DNA from: Hormiphora californensis
Lineage: Eukaryota; Ctenophora; Tentaculata; Cydippida; Pleurobrachiidae
Reading direction: 5' to 3'
Length of the DNA stretch: 64,000 nt
Assembly (NCBI GenBank): GCA_020137815.1
Contig: CM035361.1
Coordinates: forward strand, 3,831,167 to 3,895,166
Each line of letters starts with the position of its first letter. The first letter of the stretch is position 1. Under the pieces are notes generated by a model. It searched no databases and was not told the origin of the DNA. It saw only the letters and a list, made by a program, of their open reading frames with translations. The position numbers and the translations under genes were made by a program. This document shows, in pieces, positions 44,411-55,700 of this stretch.

Positions 44411-45353
44411 TTGTTTGTTTGTTTGTTTGTCACTAAACCATGGGATACGCTCAGCAAACCTCCATACCAACCCGGGTATGTGGTAACTATGGCGCTGAGT
44501 CCCTTTCTCTCCCCTGGGAGAGAAAGAGACTCATGGTTTAAATTTCTGGAACATTCGAGAGGATCTTGGTCCGTTAGGTAACGTTTTGCCTTTGAGGGGG
44601 TCTTGGTCGGGTAGGTAACATTTTGCCTTTGAGAGGGTCTTGGTCTTGAAAATAGGTAACGTTTTGCCTTTGAGAAGGTCTTGGTCGGGTAGGTAACGTT
44701 TTGCCTTTGAGAGGGTCTTGGTCTGGTTTGATGTTTATCGTATTTGTTGGTCTGTCTGGGGCACACTCTCAAGCTATGTCTTGTCTTACTCTTAATTATT
44801 GAATAGTCAATTACATTCACAATATCAACTGTACACAATAAATGAACAAACAATACGGACAGGTGAACTTACGACCTTGATGAATGATTGGTACCGTGAT
44901 GTTGTTGGTGATGAGATGAGAGGTGTAAACATTTCCAATGGTGACAAAGAACGAAAACGATCAAACACAAACAATGGGTTGGGCAGATTGTAGCACCACT
45001 AGAGTGTAAAATGTTCTAGAAGACGATTCGGATGAGATAGATAATAACATTTGTTAGTTGTTACACGCGATAAGCGACTTAGTGCACCAAAACACAAGGA
45101 TTGTCTCTGTAGTGTGGTGTTTTGCAATGTCCGCTATATTGGGAGAGGTGGGTGGGGGAGGGCGGGTGGGGGTGGGGCGGGGGGTAATATTGGACAAAAA
45201 TGTTGCTGTAATTTAGTAATGAGACCAGGCCAGGCCCGAGAGACAGTTCAGTGGTAACTGGGGGGTCATGTGTGATGGAAATGAGAACTAGCCCTTTTTA
45301 GTGTCTGAGACAAGCAAAAGTGAAACGAAATGCAACGTAACGAACGAGTAATC
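44411..45353 (-). mobile_element. 0.94-kb retroposon (SINE or truncated-LINE type), uninterrupted copy
   Basis: It is flanked by the 13-bp direct repeat TAAAGTCGAAGGT (44398-44410 and 45354-45366). The left end is (TTTG)n, that is, an (AAAC)n-type tail on the minus strand, so the 3' end is left and the element reads leftwards. Near the 3' end are about five units of a roughly 35-bp repeat containing 'GGTAACGTTTTGCCTTTGAG'. Variable-length duplication and a simple tail indicate target-primed reverse transcription. It has no RT frame and is non-autonomous. A second copy with nested insertions is at 51024-58395. Confidence 0.85.
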
Positions 45354-45910
45354 TAAAGTCGAAGGTTAGAACATATAAAAAAGTTTAATCCCAATTTATC
45401 GAAACCCCATGAAATATCAATCGGGTCCGAATATAGTACTTGATTTTACTTCAGGCTGGTATTTTATAGCAGACCCCTGCTGCAGTATACTAATTGTATA
45501 AGCTGTCACGATGAGAATTAAATCAAAGAAAACAATTCCACCAGCTGACATCTCTCACTACAACATGTCATAGATCGTATTTGCTGTATAACACAGCTAG
45601 CTCGATTGAATAACATTCCTATTGAATACTGTCATCACGAATAGTATATCGATATTTGAAACACAGCTGTGCATATCATATTTCAAATAATATTTGAATA
45701 TAGAATTACAGTGCTTTAGGATGAGTTTTTTAATTATTCGAGTAATTAAAATTCTGATCACTGAATGACGTAGTGATTCTAGAATATTTATGTTTTCAGT
45801 GTCTTTAAAAGGCAATTTAAATATCCACTTTACAGTTACGAAATCTGAAAATGGAGCTAATACAATAGCCGCTATAATCCCCTCCCTTACACTATATAGC
45901 TGTACACAAT

Positions 45911-46916
45911 ATGGGAAGTGGAGCCAGCAGTAGACCGAACTTCCAGAGGCGACCCCAGCCCGAGGTTCATGACCACATGGAGAGACTTCAGAGGATCAGT
46001 GATAGGACCCGGAAACCTGTGATCAAGGCAAACAGCTATCAGGAAGTACCGGTGAGTTTGAGGGATGGTACTCGCAGATGTCTTTCAGATGTTATAGTTT
46101 TTTGTTAGCTCCGTTGATCGGGAGTTCCAAGTCACAGCCAAGTCACAGCCAAGTCACAGCCCAGGCCCCATATTTACTAATCCCTAATCCATAATACCCT
46201 TTACTACCACATTAACCACTAACATCCAATTGTTTCAGTCGGATTATATTGACATGATACACCGAATGAAAAACATCAATCTCTTCAACAACTTCCACCT
46301 GCTGAAACCGGACTTGATGCCCTACCAGAACCTCAAATCTAATATAGAAGTCAGCACTAACATCGGTGAGATATCATCAGCATACTAGATATACTACAGT
46401 CGGACCCCGATTTAGGGACCCCCGATTTAGTGGCACCCCGATTTAGGGACAGGATTTTTTTTCCCCGATATAGGAAATTAACCTTATTTGACCCCGATTT
46501 AGTGGACACCCCGATATTTGGGCATGTCGCGCTATCCCCTGTATGGCTGCCAAGTGAGATATTATCAGAAAGTTTATTGTGAAATTCTGAAAACTCTTGG
46601 AGTGTGATATCCGTGAAATATCTGAAGCTTGTTTGTGGCAAACCTGAAATATTTTACTGTTTGTGTGTGATAGTCAATGATTTTGTAGACGCTCTCGTTC
46701 TTTGACATTAAGTTTAATACGAGGATCGAGCTATATCACACTGCCCCAGCCCCGGCCCCACTTACTAATTAATTAATTAACCAATTAATTTCAGCGGGGA
46801 CCCAGGTGGAGATAAAACACAGGTCTGATGGAAAATATGGTATTGATTTGTCCTCTCGAGGCTTGACCCACCTTCCCGAGGAAATATGCTTCAACTCAAA
46901 TATGCAGCAGTGCTCC
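45911..46916 (+). CDS. N-myristoylated leucine-rich-repeat protein, 5' part
   Basis: Three exons: 45911-46051, 46239-46365 and 46795-46916, with GT-AG boundaries and matching phases (0, 1, 0). The N-terminus 'MGSGASSRPNFQRRPQ' is a good N-myristoylation signal with nearby basic residues, suggesting membrane association. The middle ('SDYIDMIHRMKNINLFNNFH') is unremarkable. Exon 3 ends in the start of a leucine-rich repeat, 'YGIDLSSRGLTHLPEEICF'. The open frame ends at a good donor (CC|GTGAGT), so more LRR exons are expected, but I find none before the receptor gene on the other strand begins. The next 2.5 kb is packed with repeats. Either the gene is truncated or its remaining exons lie beyond the window or inside repeats I did not resolve. 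Confidence 0.65.
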
Positions 46917-46936
46917 GTGAGTTTGGTTCTAAGGCA

Positions 46937-47407
46937 GCGGATGACCAGGGGGGAGGGGGCGAAAGAAATGTCCGAATAGATCGCCCGAAAGATCTATTTC
47001 GTACGTTCACCAGTGTGGTGAAACGTATTGCGCAGATGAATCTTTTGGGCGATCTATTCGGGCTCTCGTTTCAAGCCTCCGTAATCCCCCGTGTCAGGGT
47101 GCTCAGATGGGGCCCGCGGCGCCAGACTGATTCTGATTGACAACTCATCTCCTATCTTTGGTTCTTCTGTTCTTACCACCAATAATTAAACAGTCAATCC
47201 TCGACTTGCTGAACTTCTTGTTTACCCGAGGTTCGACTGTTTGCCCAAGACAAATGAAAATCTAATTGCTAACACAAAATTAAATTAAATTTTCAAACAA
47301 ATATGTATATTCACAACGCAAAGTCGGCAGTCCTAACCAGGTCAGCAGGGAAAGTGGTGCTTCTGCGTGAGAAGCTAGCACTAAACCTAATTCAATATTC
47401 ATAAACT
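46937..47407. mobile_element. About 0.47-kb dispersed element, copy 1
   Basis: Starts 'GCAGCGGATGACC' and closes with 'AATTCAATATTCATAAAC'. It matches 49785-50262 over almost its whole length, including an internal foldback built on 'GAATAGATCGCCCGAAAGAT'. No coding capacity. Confidence 0.8.
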
Positions 47408-47868
47408 AGATCCAAAAACCAAACAAGTTTGGTGGATAGCCGGGGCCGGAGAAATTAAAAATCGTGCGAAAGTTTTGATACATGAACTTTCGGGGCCTGG
47501 GGTGCTGTTAAATTCGCGTTTCCATGATTATAACCAATAACTTTTCAAACTATACGCCAGGAAAACTAGTGCAATGATCAAACATTAGTTTATTCCACAT
47601 TATCATAAATACAGATCCACATATGTCACATATATTTACTGTGCACAGTGGGTCGTTTCAGAGTCTGTTTTACAGAATAATATTATTCTGATAATAATAG
47701 TGTGTTTTGAAAGAACGGCTGACTTGAGTGACTATCATGGAAACGCGAATTTAACAGCACCCCAGGCCCCGAAAGTTCATGTATCAATACTTTCGCACGA
47801 GTTTTAATTTCTGTGGCCCCGGCTATCCACCAAACTTGTTTGGTTTTTGGATCTAGTATCAGGCATTT
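47402..47868. mobile_element. MITE with 130-bp terminal inverted repeats
   Basis: The arm from 'CTAGATCCAAAAACCAAACA' (47406 on) is inverted at about 47735-47865 ('GGTTTTTGGATCTAG'). The arms surround about 200 bp of AT-rich sequence. No gene inside. Confidence 0.85.
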
Positions 47869-49235
47869 TGTTATACTATGACATGCATTTTGTAATACTA
47901 GCTTAATCTAATAAACACGGATTGAGGATTCACGGACATTTTAAATCGTAGGTACTAGGTAGCCTCATAATAATCGCAGATATCCAATCTCGGATATCAA
48001 TCGCGAATAACTAATATGCTAGGTATCGCAGACAACCAATCGCGGATAACTTATCAGTTATCACGAATCCGTTATAAGTTATCGCGATTTATTTCGCGAT
48101 AAGTTATCGTGGTTAGTTACCCGCAATTGGTTCTCCGCGATTGGTTCTCCGCGATTATTCTATGATTTTGATTATTAGTCACGGATAATGATCACGGATA
48201 AGCATTAATAATCAGATATATCTGATAAAATCAGGTTCTAGATGCTAATTCGCTCGTTTCTAGATTTTTTTGAAAATCGTCTTATATCTAAGACAGTCAT
48301 AACTCTAGATATGACTACCAATTATCACTGAAAATGCGGCAGTAAGCCTAATTTTATAAAACAAATCTAATTCAATGTTAATTTAGACTCTGAATCACTT
48401 CTTTGTAGGTGTTTTTAAAATCGTCTTAAATTTAAGACAGTCATACATACAGATATGACTACCAATTATATCTGAAAATACAGCAGTTGACCCACGTTGG
48501 AAAAACATGTATGATAAAATCATGATTTATAGTTTAATTTGCTCTTTTCTAAGTTTTTTGAAAATCGTCTTAAATCTTAATACAGTCAGATGCCCGTAAC
48601 TGAAGAACCGTAACTCGGATTTGCTTGAAATTTTGAACGTGTGTTCAAGATGACAAGGCAACACAACGTACCAAGCGGCGTGTTCATAGAACGACGGGAA
48701 GGTTGTCTAAGACGCCAAACAAAACTTAAGACAGTCATAACTTTTGTTATGACTGTCCGTTTTCTCTGTCCAAGCTTTAATACAAGGTACACCACTAGAC
48801 CTACCATCTCCCAAAGTTTCATGGTGATAGCTTTAAAACTGTGGCCTCCATCGTGTACGCAAAAAAGTGGTACAATCAAGGTCGTTAGTCACGCTAAAAA
48901 CGGACATTTTGTCTAAAATACGACCATCTGTAGCGCAAAAACCGTAACTCCGATTTGCATGAAATTTTGAACGTGTGCTCTAGGCGTCAAGGCAACACGA
49001 ACTACCAAGCGGCATGTTCGTAGTACAACGGGAAGGTTGTCTAAAATAAAGTTGAAATTGCCGATTTCAGACAATAAGTATAGTAGCGCTGTCAGAATTT
49101 TCAAAAATTTTCAAAAAAAAATTTTCCGCAATTTCGATTTTCCTTTTACTGGGAGGAAAGATGCTTGTTAGAGGGAAATTTTGGGGGAAATTATGGTTGG
49201 GGGAAGGGAGGATTGGGCCCCGGGCGCTTGCCAGC
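47869..49235. repeat. Dispersed degenerate repeats, no gene seen
   Basis: 47985-48190 has alternating 'CGCGATAAGTTATC' inverted words. 48265-48740 has at least four copies of 'AATCGTCTTAAAT(C/T)TAAGACAG', each a small palindrome. A 'GAAATTTTGAACGTGTG' block occurs twice (48626 and 48960). It looks like decayed DNA elements. Confidence 0.6.
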
Positions 49236-49461
49236 GCTATGACAGCTCCATATAATAGGCTTGGGTAGTCTCAAGAACGCTTTTCACCATGAACTATTAT
49301 AGCGTAGACCTTACTAGAGATAAATTTGGTTTTGAAATGAGTGTGTGATCAAAAAAGAAAGGTACGGGTAGGAATAGAAAGATAAGAATAGCTATTTTTG
49401 CATTTACTCATAAAAACAATCGCTAAATCAATATCGTTTTTTCACAATTCTCCTTGGTCTT

Positions 49462-49751
49462 TTAGTCGTCGTTATTGTCTTCATTATTGTTGTGTATCGA
49501 CGCCATCTCAATGTTTTCCGTTACTTCTTTCCTCGCCAGAGTGAAGGAAAGGACCCTTCTCACTGCATCCCACCCTAGTCCCGCCCACTTCTCTACCTTT
49601 CCATAGACACTATCACTATACAGGAGGGGGTTGATGATGGAGTTGATGGGGAGGACGATAACTGATAGAGCCCCATAGTACGGTGTAGCATCCACCAACT
49701 CCCCCATGTGTAGGCCGGATATTACCATGACAGGCAGCCAGCAAAGCATAT
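49462..49751 (-). CDS. Receptor last exon, downstream copy (TM6-TM7-tail)
   Basis: Starts at a CAG acceptor with 'DMLCWLPVMVISGLH' when joined to the previous exon (phase 1) and includes TM7 and a tail ending 'NNNEDNNDD'. Frame intact. It is about 95% identical to the copy at 50729-51006 and differs mainly in the tail. Confidence 0.8.
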
Positions 49752-52700
49752 CTGTACCTGTAAATGGGAATATAATAATAAAGGCAGCGGATGACGGGGG
49801 GGGGGGGGGAATAGATCGCCCGAATGGATCGCCCGAAAGATATATTTCGTACTTTCACCAGTGTGGTGAAACGTATTGCGCAGATGAATCTTTTGGGCGA
49901 TCTATTCGGGCTCTCGTTTCAAGCCTCCGTAATCCCCCGTGTCAGGGTGCTCAGATGGGGCCCGCGGCGCAAGACTGATTCTGATTCACAACTCATCTCC
50001 CATCTTTGGTTCATCTGTCAATTACTATCATGTACCAATAATTAAACAGTCAATCCTCCACTTGACTTCTTGGTTACCCGAGGGTCGACTGTTTGCCCAG
50101 GACAAAATGAAAATCCAATTGTTAACACAAAATTAAATTAAATTTTCAAACAAACATATTCATAACGCAACAAGGTCAGCAGGGTAAGTAATGCTGAAAG
50201 ACTGCTTCTGCGTGAGAAGCTAGCAGTAGCACTAAACTAAATTCAATATTCATAAACAGCTGCTCCATATATGCTCGGGTAGTCTCCTGAGTCAAGAACG
50301 GGTAGTCTCTTGAGTCAAGAACGGGTAGTCTCTTGAGTCAAGAACGGGTAGTCTCTTGAGTCAAGAACGGGTAGTCTCCTGAGTCAAGAACGCTTTTTAC
50401 CGTGAACTATTATACTCAACATAGTGTAGACCTTAGTAGAGATACTGCTTAGTAGAGATACTGCTTAGTAGAGATACTGCTTAGTAGAGATACTGCTTAG
50501 TAGAGAAACTGCTTAGTAGAGAAACTGCTTAGTAGAGATACTGCTTAGTAGAGATACTGCTTAGTAGAGATACTGCTTAGTAGAGATACTGCTTAGTAGA
50601 GATACTGCTTAGTAGAGATACTGCTTAGTAGAGATACTGCTTAGTAGAGATACTGCTTAGTAGAGATACTGCTTAGTATAAAAAAATCGCTAAATCAATA
50701 TCGTTTTTTCACAATTTTCCTTGGTCATTTAGTTTTCGTTATTGTTGTGTATCGACGCCATCTCAATGTTTTCCGTTACTTCTTTCCTCGCCAGTATGAA
50801 GGAAAGGACCCTTCTCACTACATCCCACCCTAGTCCCGCCCACTTCTCCACCTTCCCATATACACTATCACTATACAGTAGAGGGTTGATGATGGAGTTG
50901 ATGGGGAGGACGATAACTGATAGAGCCCCATAGTACGGTGTTGCATCCACCAACTCCCCCATGTGTAGGCCGGATATTACCATGACAGGCAGCCAGCAAA
51001 GCATATCTGTACCTGTAAATGGGTTTGTTTGTTTGTTTGTTTGTCACTAAACCATGGGATACGCTCAGCAAACCTCCATACCAACCCGGGTATGTGGTGA
51101 CTATGGCGCTGAGTCCCTTTCTCTCCCCTCGGAGAGAAAGAGACTCATGGTTTAAATTTCTGGAACATTCGAGAGGATCTTGGTCCGTTAGGTAACGTTT
51201 TGCCTTTGAGGGGGTCTTGGTCGGGTAGGTAACATTTTGCCTTTGAGAGGGTCTTGGTCTTGAAAATAGGTAACATTTTGCCTTTGAGAGGGTCTTGGTC
51301 GGGTAGGTAACGTTTTGCCTTTGAGAGGGTCTTGGTCTTGATAATAGGTAACGTTTTGCCTTTGAGAGGGTCTTGGTCTGGTTTGATATTTATCGTATTT
51401 GTTGGTCTGTCTGGGGCACACTCTCAAGCTATGTCTTGTCTTACTCTTAATTATTGAATAGTCAATTACATTCACAATATCAACTGTAATATTCAAACTT
51501 ATATCCTGCCCATATTCTACAGGGACAGCAGAGCTTTACAGATGCTGCCACTGGAGGAAACTCAGAGCAGTTAACTAACTCTTAACCCAAATATAGAGAC
51601 TCAAACAAAAAAACGGTGGAAAAATCCAAATTATCCGGCTCACATAAGTGGAAAACAGATTAGGCTCATAACAGACCAAAATAGAAAAAACTCGAAAAAA
51701 GGCCACAGGATATATGTCACCACTGTCACTTCATCACTCCAAATATAGACACAGATCAAATGTTCAGACAACAGATTCTGAACAACTGGATAACTGAAAA
51801 TCGGAATAAAATTACACACTCGTGCTTCACTCATGCTGCAAACCCATCGAATAAAGATCAGTTAAAAACTTGTCACGAGGTAAGATACAGACCTAAGTAC
51901 AATACTTACGCTAGACAGTACAGCGGGATGGGAGGAGTAGGTACCGAGAAAAGATGTAGGCTGGAAAAAGGAAAAACAACCGAAACTAGCCTGATCCAAA
52001 GGCATCCACAAACAATCTTGTCTTTAACCCCGTTTTGAAAGATTCCACAGCAGGCCGAGATCGCAACTCAAGGGGGAGTGCATTCCACAGATCTGGCAGG
52101 AGAACAGATGGTCTCCTTTTCCTCAGTTTAGAATTTGCATTAATGCTCGACAGCTTCGGGTACTGGAGCTTATAAGGGTCTGGAACAGCAGTCGATCTGG
52201 TACGGCAAGTAACATCAACGATATCTGTAGGTATTTGCTCAATGAGGTAATCTGGAGCACTTCCATGTACAATCTTATAGGCCATGAGACAGGCCTTAAA
52301 GATCACCCGTTGCTCCACAGGGAGAATGTGGGTTTCTCTCATGTAAGGGAGGTAGTCCTCTTGATGACCGTGGAGCCCATAGATAAATCTTATACAAGAG
52401 TTGAGCACTTTCTGTAACCGAGAGATGAGCTTCATTGGCAAACCTCCGTAGAGGACATTGCAGTAATCCAAGCGAGATATAACCAGCTGCTTAACAAGAA
52501 GGATTCTGGTAGAGAAGTCCAGGCATCGGTGGACTTGCCATAAATTCCTCAGTAGCATTCCACAGTTTCTTCTGACACTGTTCACCTGACGTTCCAATGT
52601 CAGGTTCTCATCCATATAAATACCCAGAGTCTTTCCGGTAGTACCTGTGAAGTCAACTGGGTAGATATCTGCATCCCCAAACCTAATACAGGGCTCAAAA

Positions 52701-55700
52701 GCCAGCTTGTCAATGGCACTGCTCTTCCCTAGAAGAAGGAGCTCCGTCTTCGACTCATTACACTTCAGCCAATGCTGAACCATCCAAGTCTTGATCTGAT
52801 CAAGACACTCTTCAACTTTCCTCCTCGTGATACTCCATCCACTTTCATCAAGAGGGACTAGACTCACATAGATTTGAGAGTCATCCGCATAGAGTTTGAT
52901 TTTGAGTCCATACTTGTGTACCAGATCCTGTAGTTCCTCAACATATAAAAGAAACAAAACCGGTCCGAGAAGGGACCCTTGTGGCACTCCACAAATCAAG
53001 TAGATAATCTTCGATAGTTCTCCTCTAACGTTGACTCTGAAGTTCCTCAGTCCAAGATAGCTAGTAAACCACTTGAGTGCTGTTCCTCTTATTCCAAATC
53101 TCCTTCTCAATACATCCACAAGTTTAGCATGGTCAACCGTGTCGAACGCTGCACTCATGTCCAAAAGGAGTAGAGCTACAACATTTCCCTTATCCATCTC
53201 CTGCAGTAGATCATCAAACATCCCCATGAGTAGAGTTTCACAGGAATGACCAACTCTATATCCTGACTGGTGAGAGTTGAGTAGGTCATTTTCATTCAGA
53301 GCCTGATTCAGTTGATCAAGGACAACTTTCTCTAGAACCTTAGAGACAAAGGGAAGGTTAGACACAGGACGGTAGTTGGAAAGGCTATCACGATCACCAT
53401 AGGGGTTCTTGATGGTTGGAAAAACCAGTGCTTGCTGGAACAATTCTGGAACAATACCTTGACGGATAGACGAATTGATAATCTTAGTAAAGAGTGGAGC
53501 AAAAACTTCCACGCACTCTTTGATCAACCATGTCGGTATAAGATCAAGATCACACGTTTTATCCCGACATATTCTTAATGATCCTCTTCATCTCATCCTC
53601 AGAGACTTCCCTGAATTCCTCAAGAATACAATCCTTATCCAGGTCCACAAGAGAGTCCACATCCTCCGCAGGAAAGTCCACATCTGCCCTCACTGAGTTC
53701 CTGATTTTTTCCACTTTTCCAGTAAAGAAATCCGCAAAATCCTCGGCCAGTTTACGATCACAATCCACATCCGGCAACAACACCTCACTGTTTCCAAGTA
53801 GTCGATTTAGTTTCCTCTGTAACGCTTTGGAATCCCCTTTTGATTCTTCAAGATCTTCTTTCAGATAGTTAGTCCTCGCTTCCTTATCAACTCTACTAAA
53901 CATCTTCTTCATCACGTTATACTGCATCTTCGTAACAGGCGTCTTCTTGCTTCTCCAAGTCCTCTCCGCAGTCCGACGTCTTCTTAGCGCATCCCTGACA
54001 TCATCATTGTCTCTCCACGGGCGAACCTTTTTCACTTTCTTTCTTCTCTTCAACGGGACAAAACTATCTACTAACTCCTTCATTTCTCTTTCATAGATCT
54101 CAAACAAATCATCTGGGGAATCCAAATCAAACCGTCCTTCAAGGCCACTTCCTCTGAGGGCTTTCATGAACAATACCGGGTCCACTGATTTAAAGTCTCT
54201 GTAGGTGTTAACTCGATCCCGTTGCTGTAGGTTTCCAACCTTAGTCTCCAGTACGACTTCACTCAGAACAAGAAAATGGTCAGACTCTGTTCCCTCAGGA
54301 TGTATTTCCACAGATTTAACTTTCTCCTCTACCTCCTTTGGACATATAACCAGGTCAAGAGTACCTCCACGGTTGTGGGTTGGTTGCCTGGGGACAAGCT
54401 GAGAAAACTCATGTGAGTCCAGGAGTTCAGCAAGCTTCTTAGTGTAGAAGTTGTCCCTATCCTGCCATTGAAAGTTAAAGTCTCCCATAAGACCAGTCTT
54501 CAATACTAGCTCTGAGAGATAGTCTGTGAATTCCTCTAGGAACTTCGCTTCAGTGAACCTAGCTTTACCAGTATAGGGCGGTCTGTAAACATTACATATC
54601 CGAGTAAGGTCCATTCCATTACCAATTAAAATCTCCTGAATCTGGAACGATTTAAATTTCCTCACTGGTGGTAGTTTCATCTTAACTCCATCCCTGTAGA
54701 GTATCCCAATACCGCCTCCTGCCCTCTCCGCCCTAGGGGATGAGAAAATATTCCAGCCATAGTCTCTTATCTCCTGAAGTTTCGCGGTATCACTAGTCTT
54801 CAAGTAGGTTTCCTGAATCAGACAGATATCACATTCCATGTCTTCAAGATGCGCTATAACCCCAGACGTTTTATTCATTATCGAGTGCACATTTAGTGTG
54901 CCAACACGCCACGTGTTCCTCCCACGCCCTCGTCAGATAAGCGTTTTTTCTCTCCTTACTGACACCACTTGTGTTTTCCATCAGTCTTCCTCGAGCATTA
55001 ACATAATGCGGACACAAGTTACTTGATGCTGGATGGGATTTCGCATACTTCTTGTCATCCTTACTACCTCCAACATCACAGTTTACACACTTCATCCGAT
55101 TGAGTTCATTCCCACTCTTCGCCCTACATTGTCTGGTGTCATGATCTCCTGCACAGAAGGCACAGGTGGCGCTTTTATCTTTACTCGGACAATAGACAGA
55201 TCCAGCTACGTGTCCATAACGCTGGCAGTGGAAACACTGAGTAACGTAGAATCTGTCCTTCACAATGTGCTGTCTTAACTTCAGGAAAATCCTATCTCGA
55301 TTATCAGCAATGGCTTCTCGTATATCAGGTGTAACCTTGAGCACCGCATACCTCCCAGCAGTGTTAACATGAATGACACTGACAGCCCACTATGTGGTCA
55401 AAACGCGCATTTGTCCGATAGGAATCCTCCGTTTTTAGGGGTTTTGCGCGATTTTGTTAGGCACTTTCAGGGAGCGTGCACGCTTGCGTGTGCTGTCAAA
55501 CACCCTGGAAATTGTGTAGCAGTTGTAGGTAATCGTCTAAAGATCATTTTGCTACCCATAACTTGGCTGAAAGTGCGGCAGGTTTTGGACAGCACGGCAT
55601 CAAAGTTCGTCCTATAGCCCAAAAACTGGCTTCTGTTCAAAGCGCAACCTAAACTTTGGTATCAAAAGAAAGCTAGGGGGCTAGAGATTACTATGCAACC

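Noticed and set aside
44383-44853. 156-aa minus-strand frame with 'RPRPSQRQNVTY' repeats (also 51188-51496)
   Set aside because: It is the translation of the 35-bp repeat inside the retroposon 3' region; no independent evidence for a protein.
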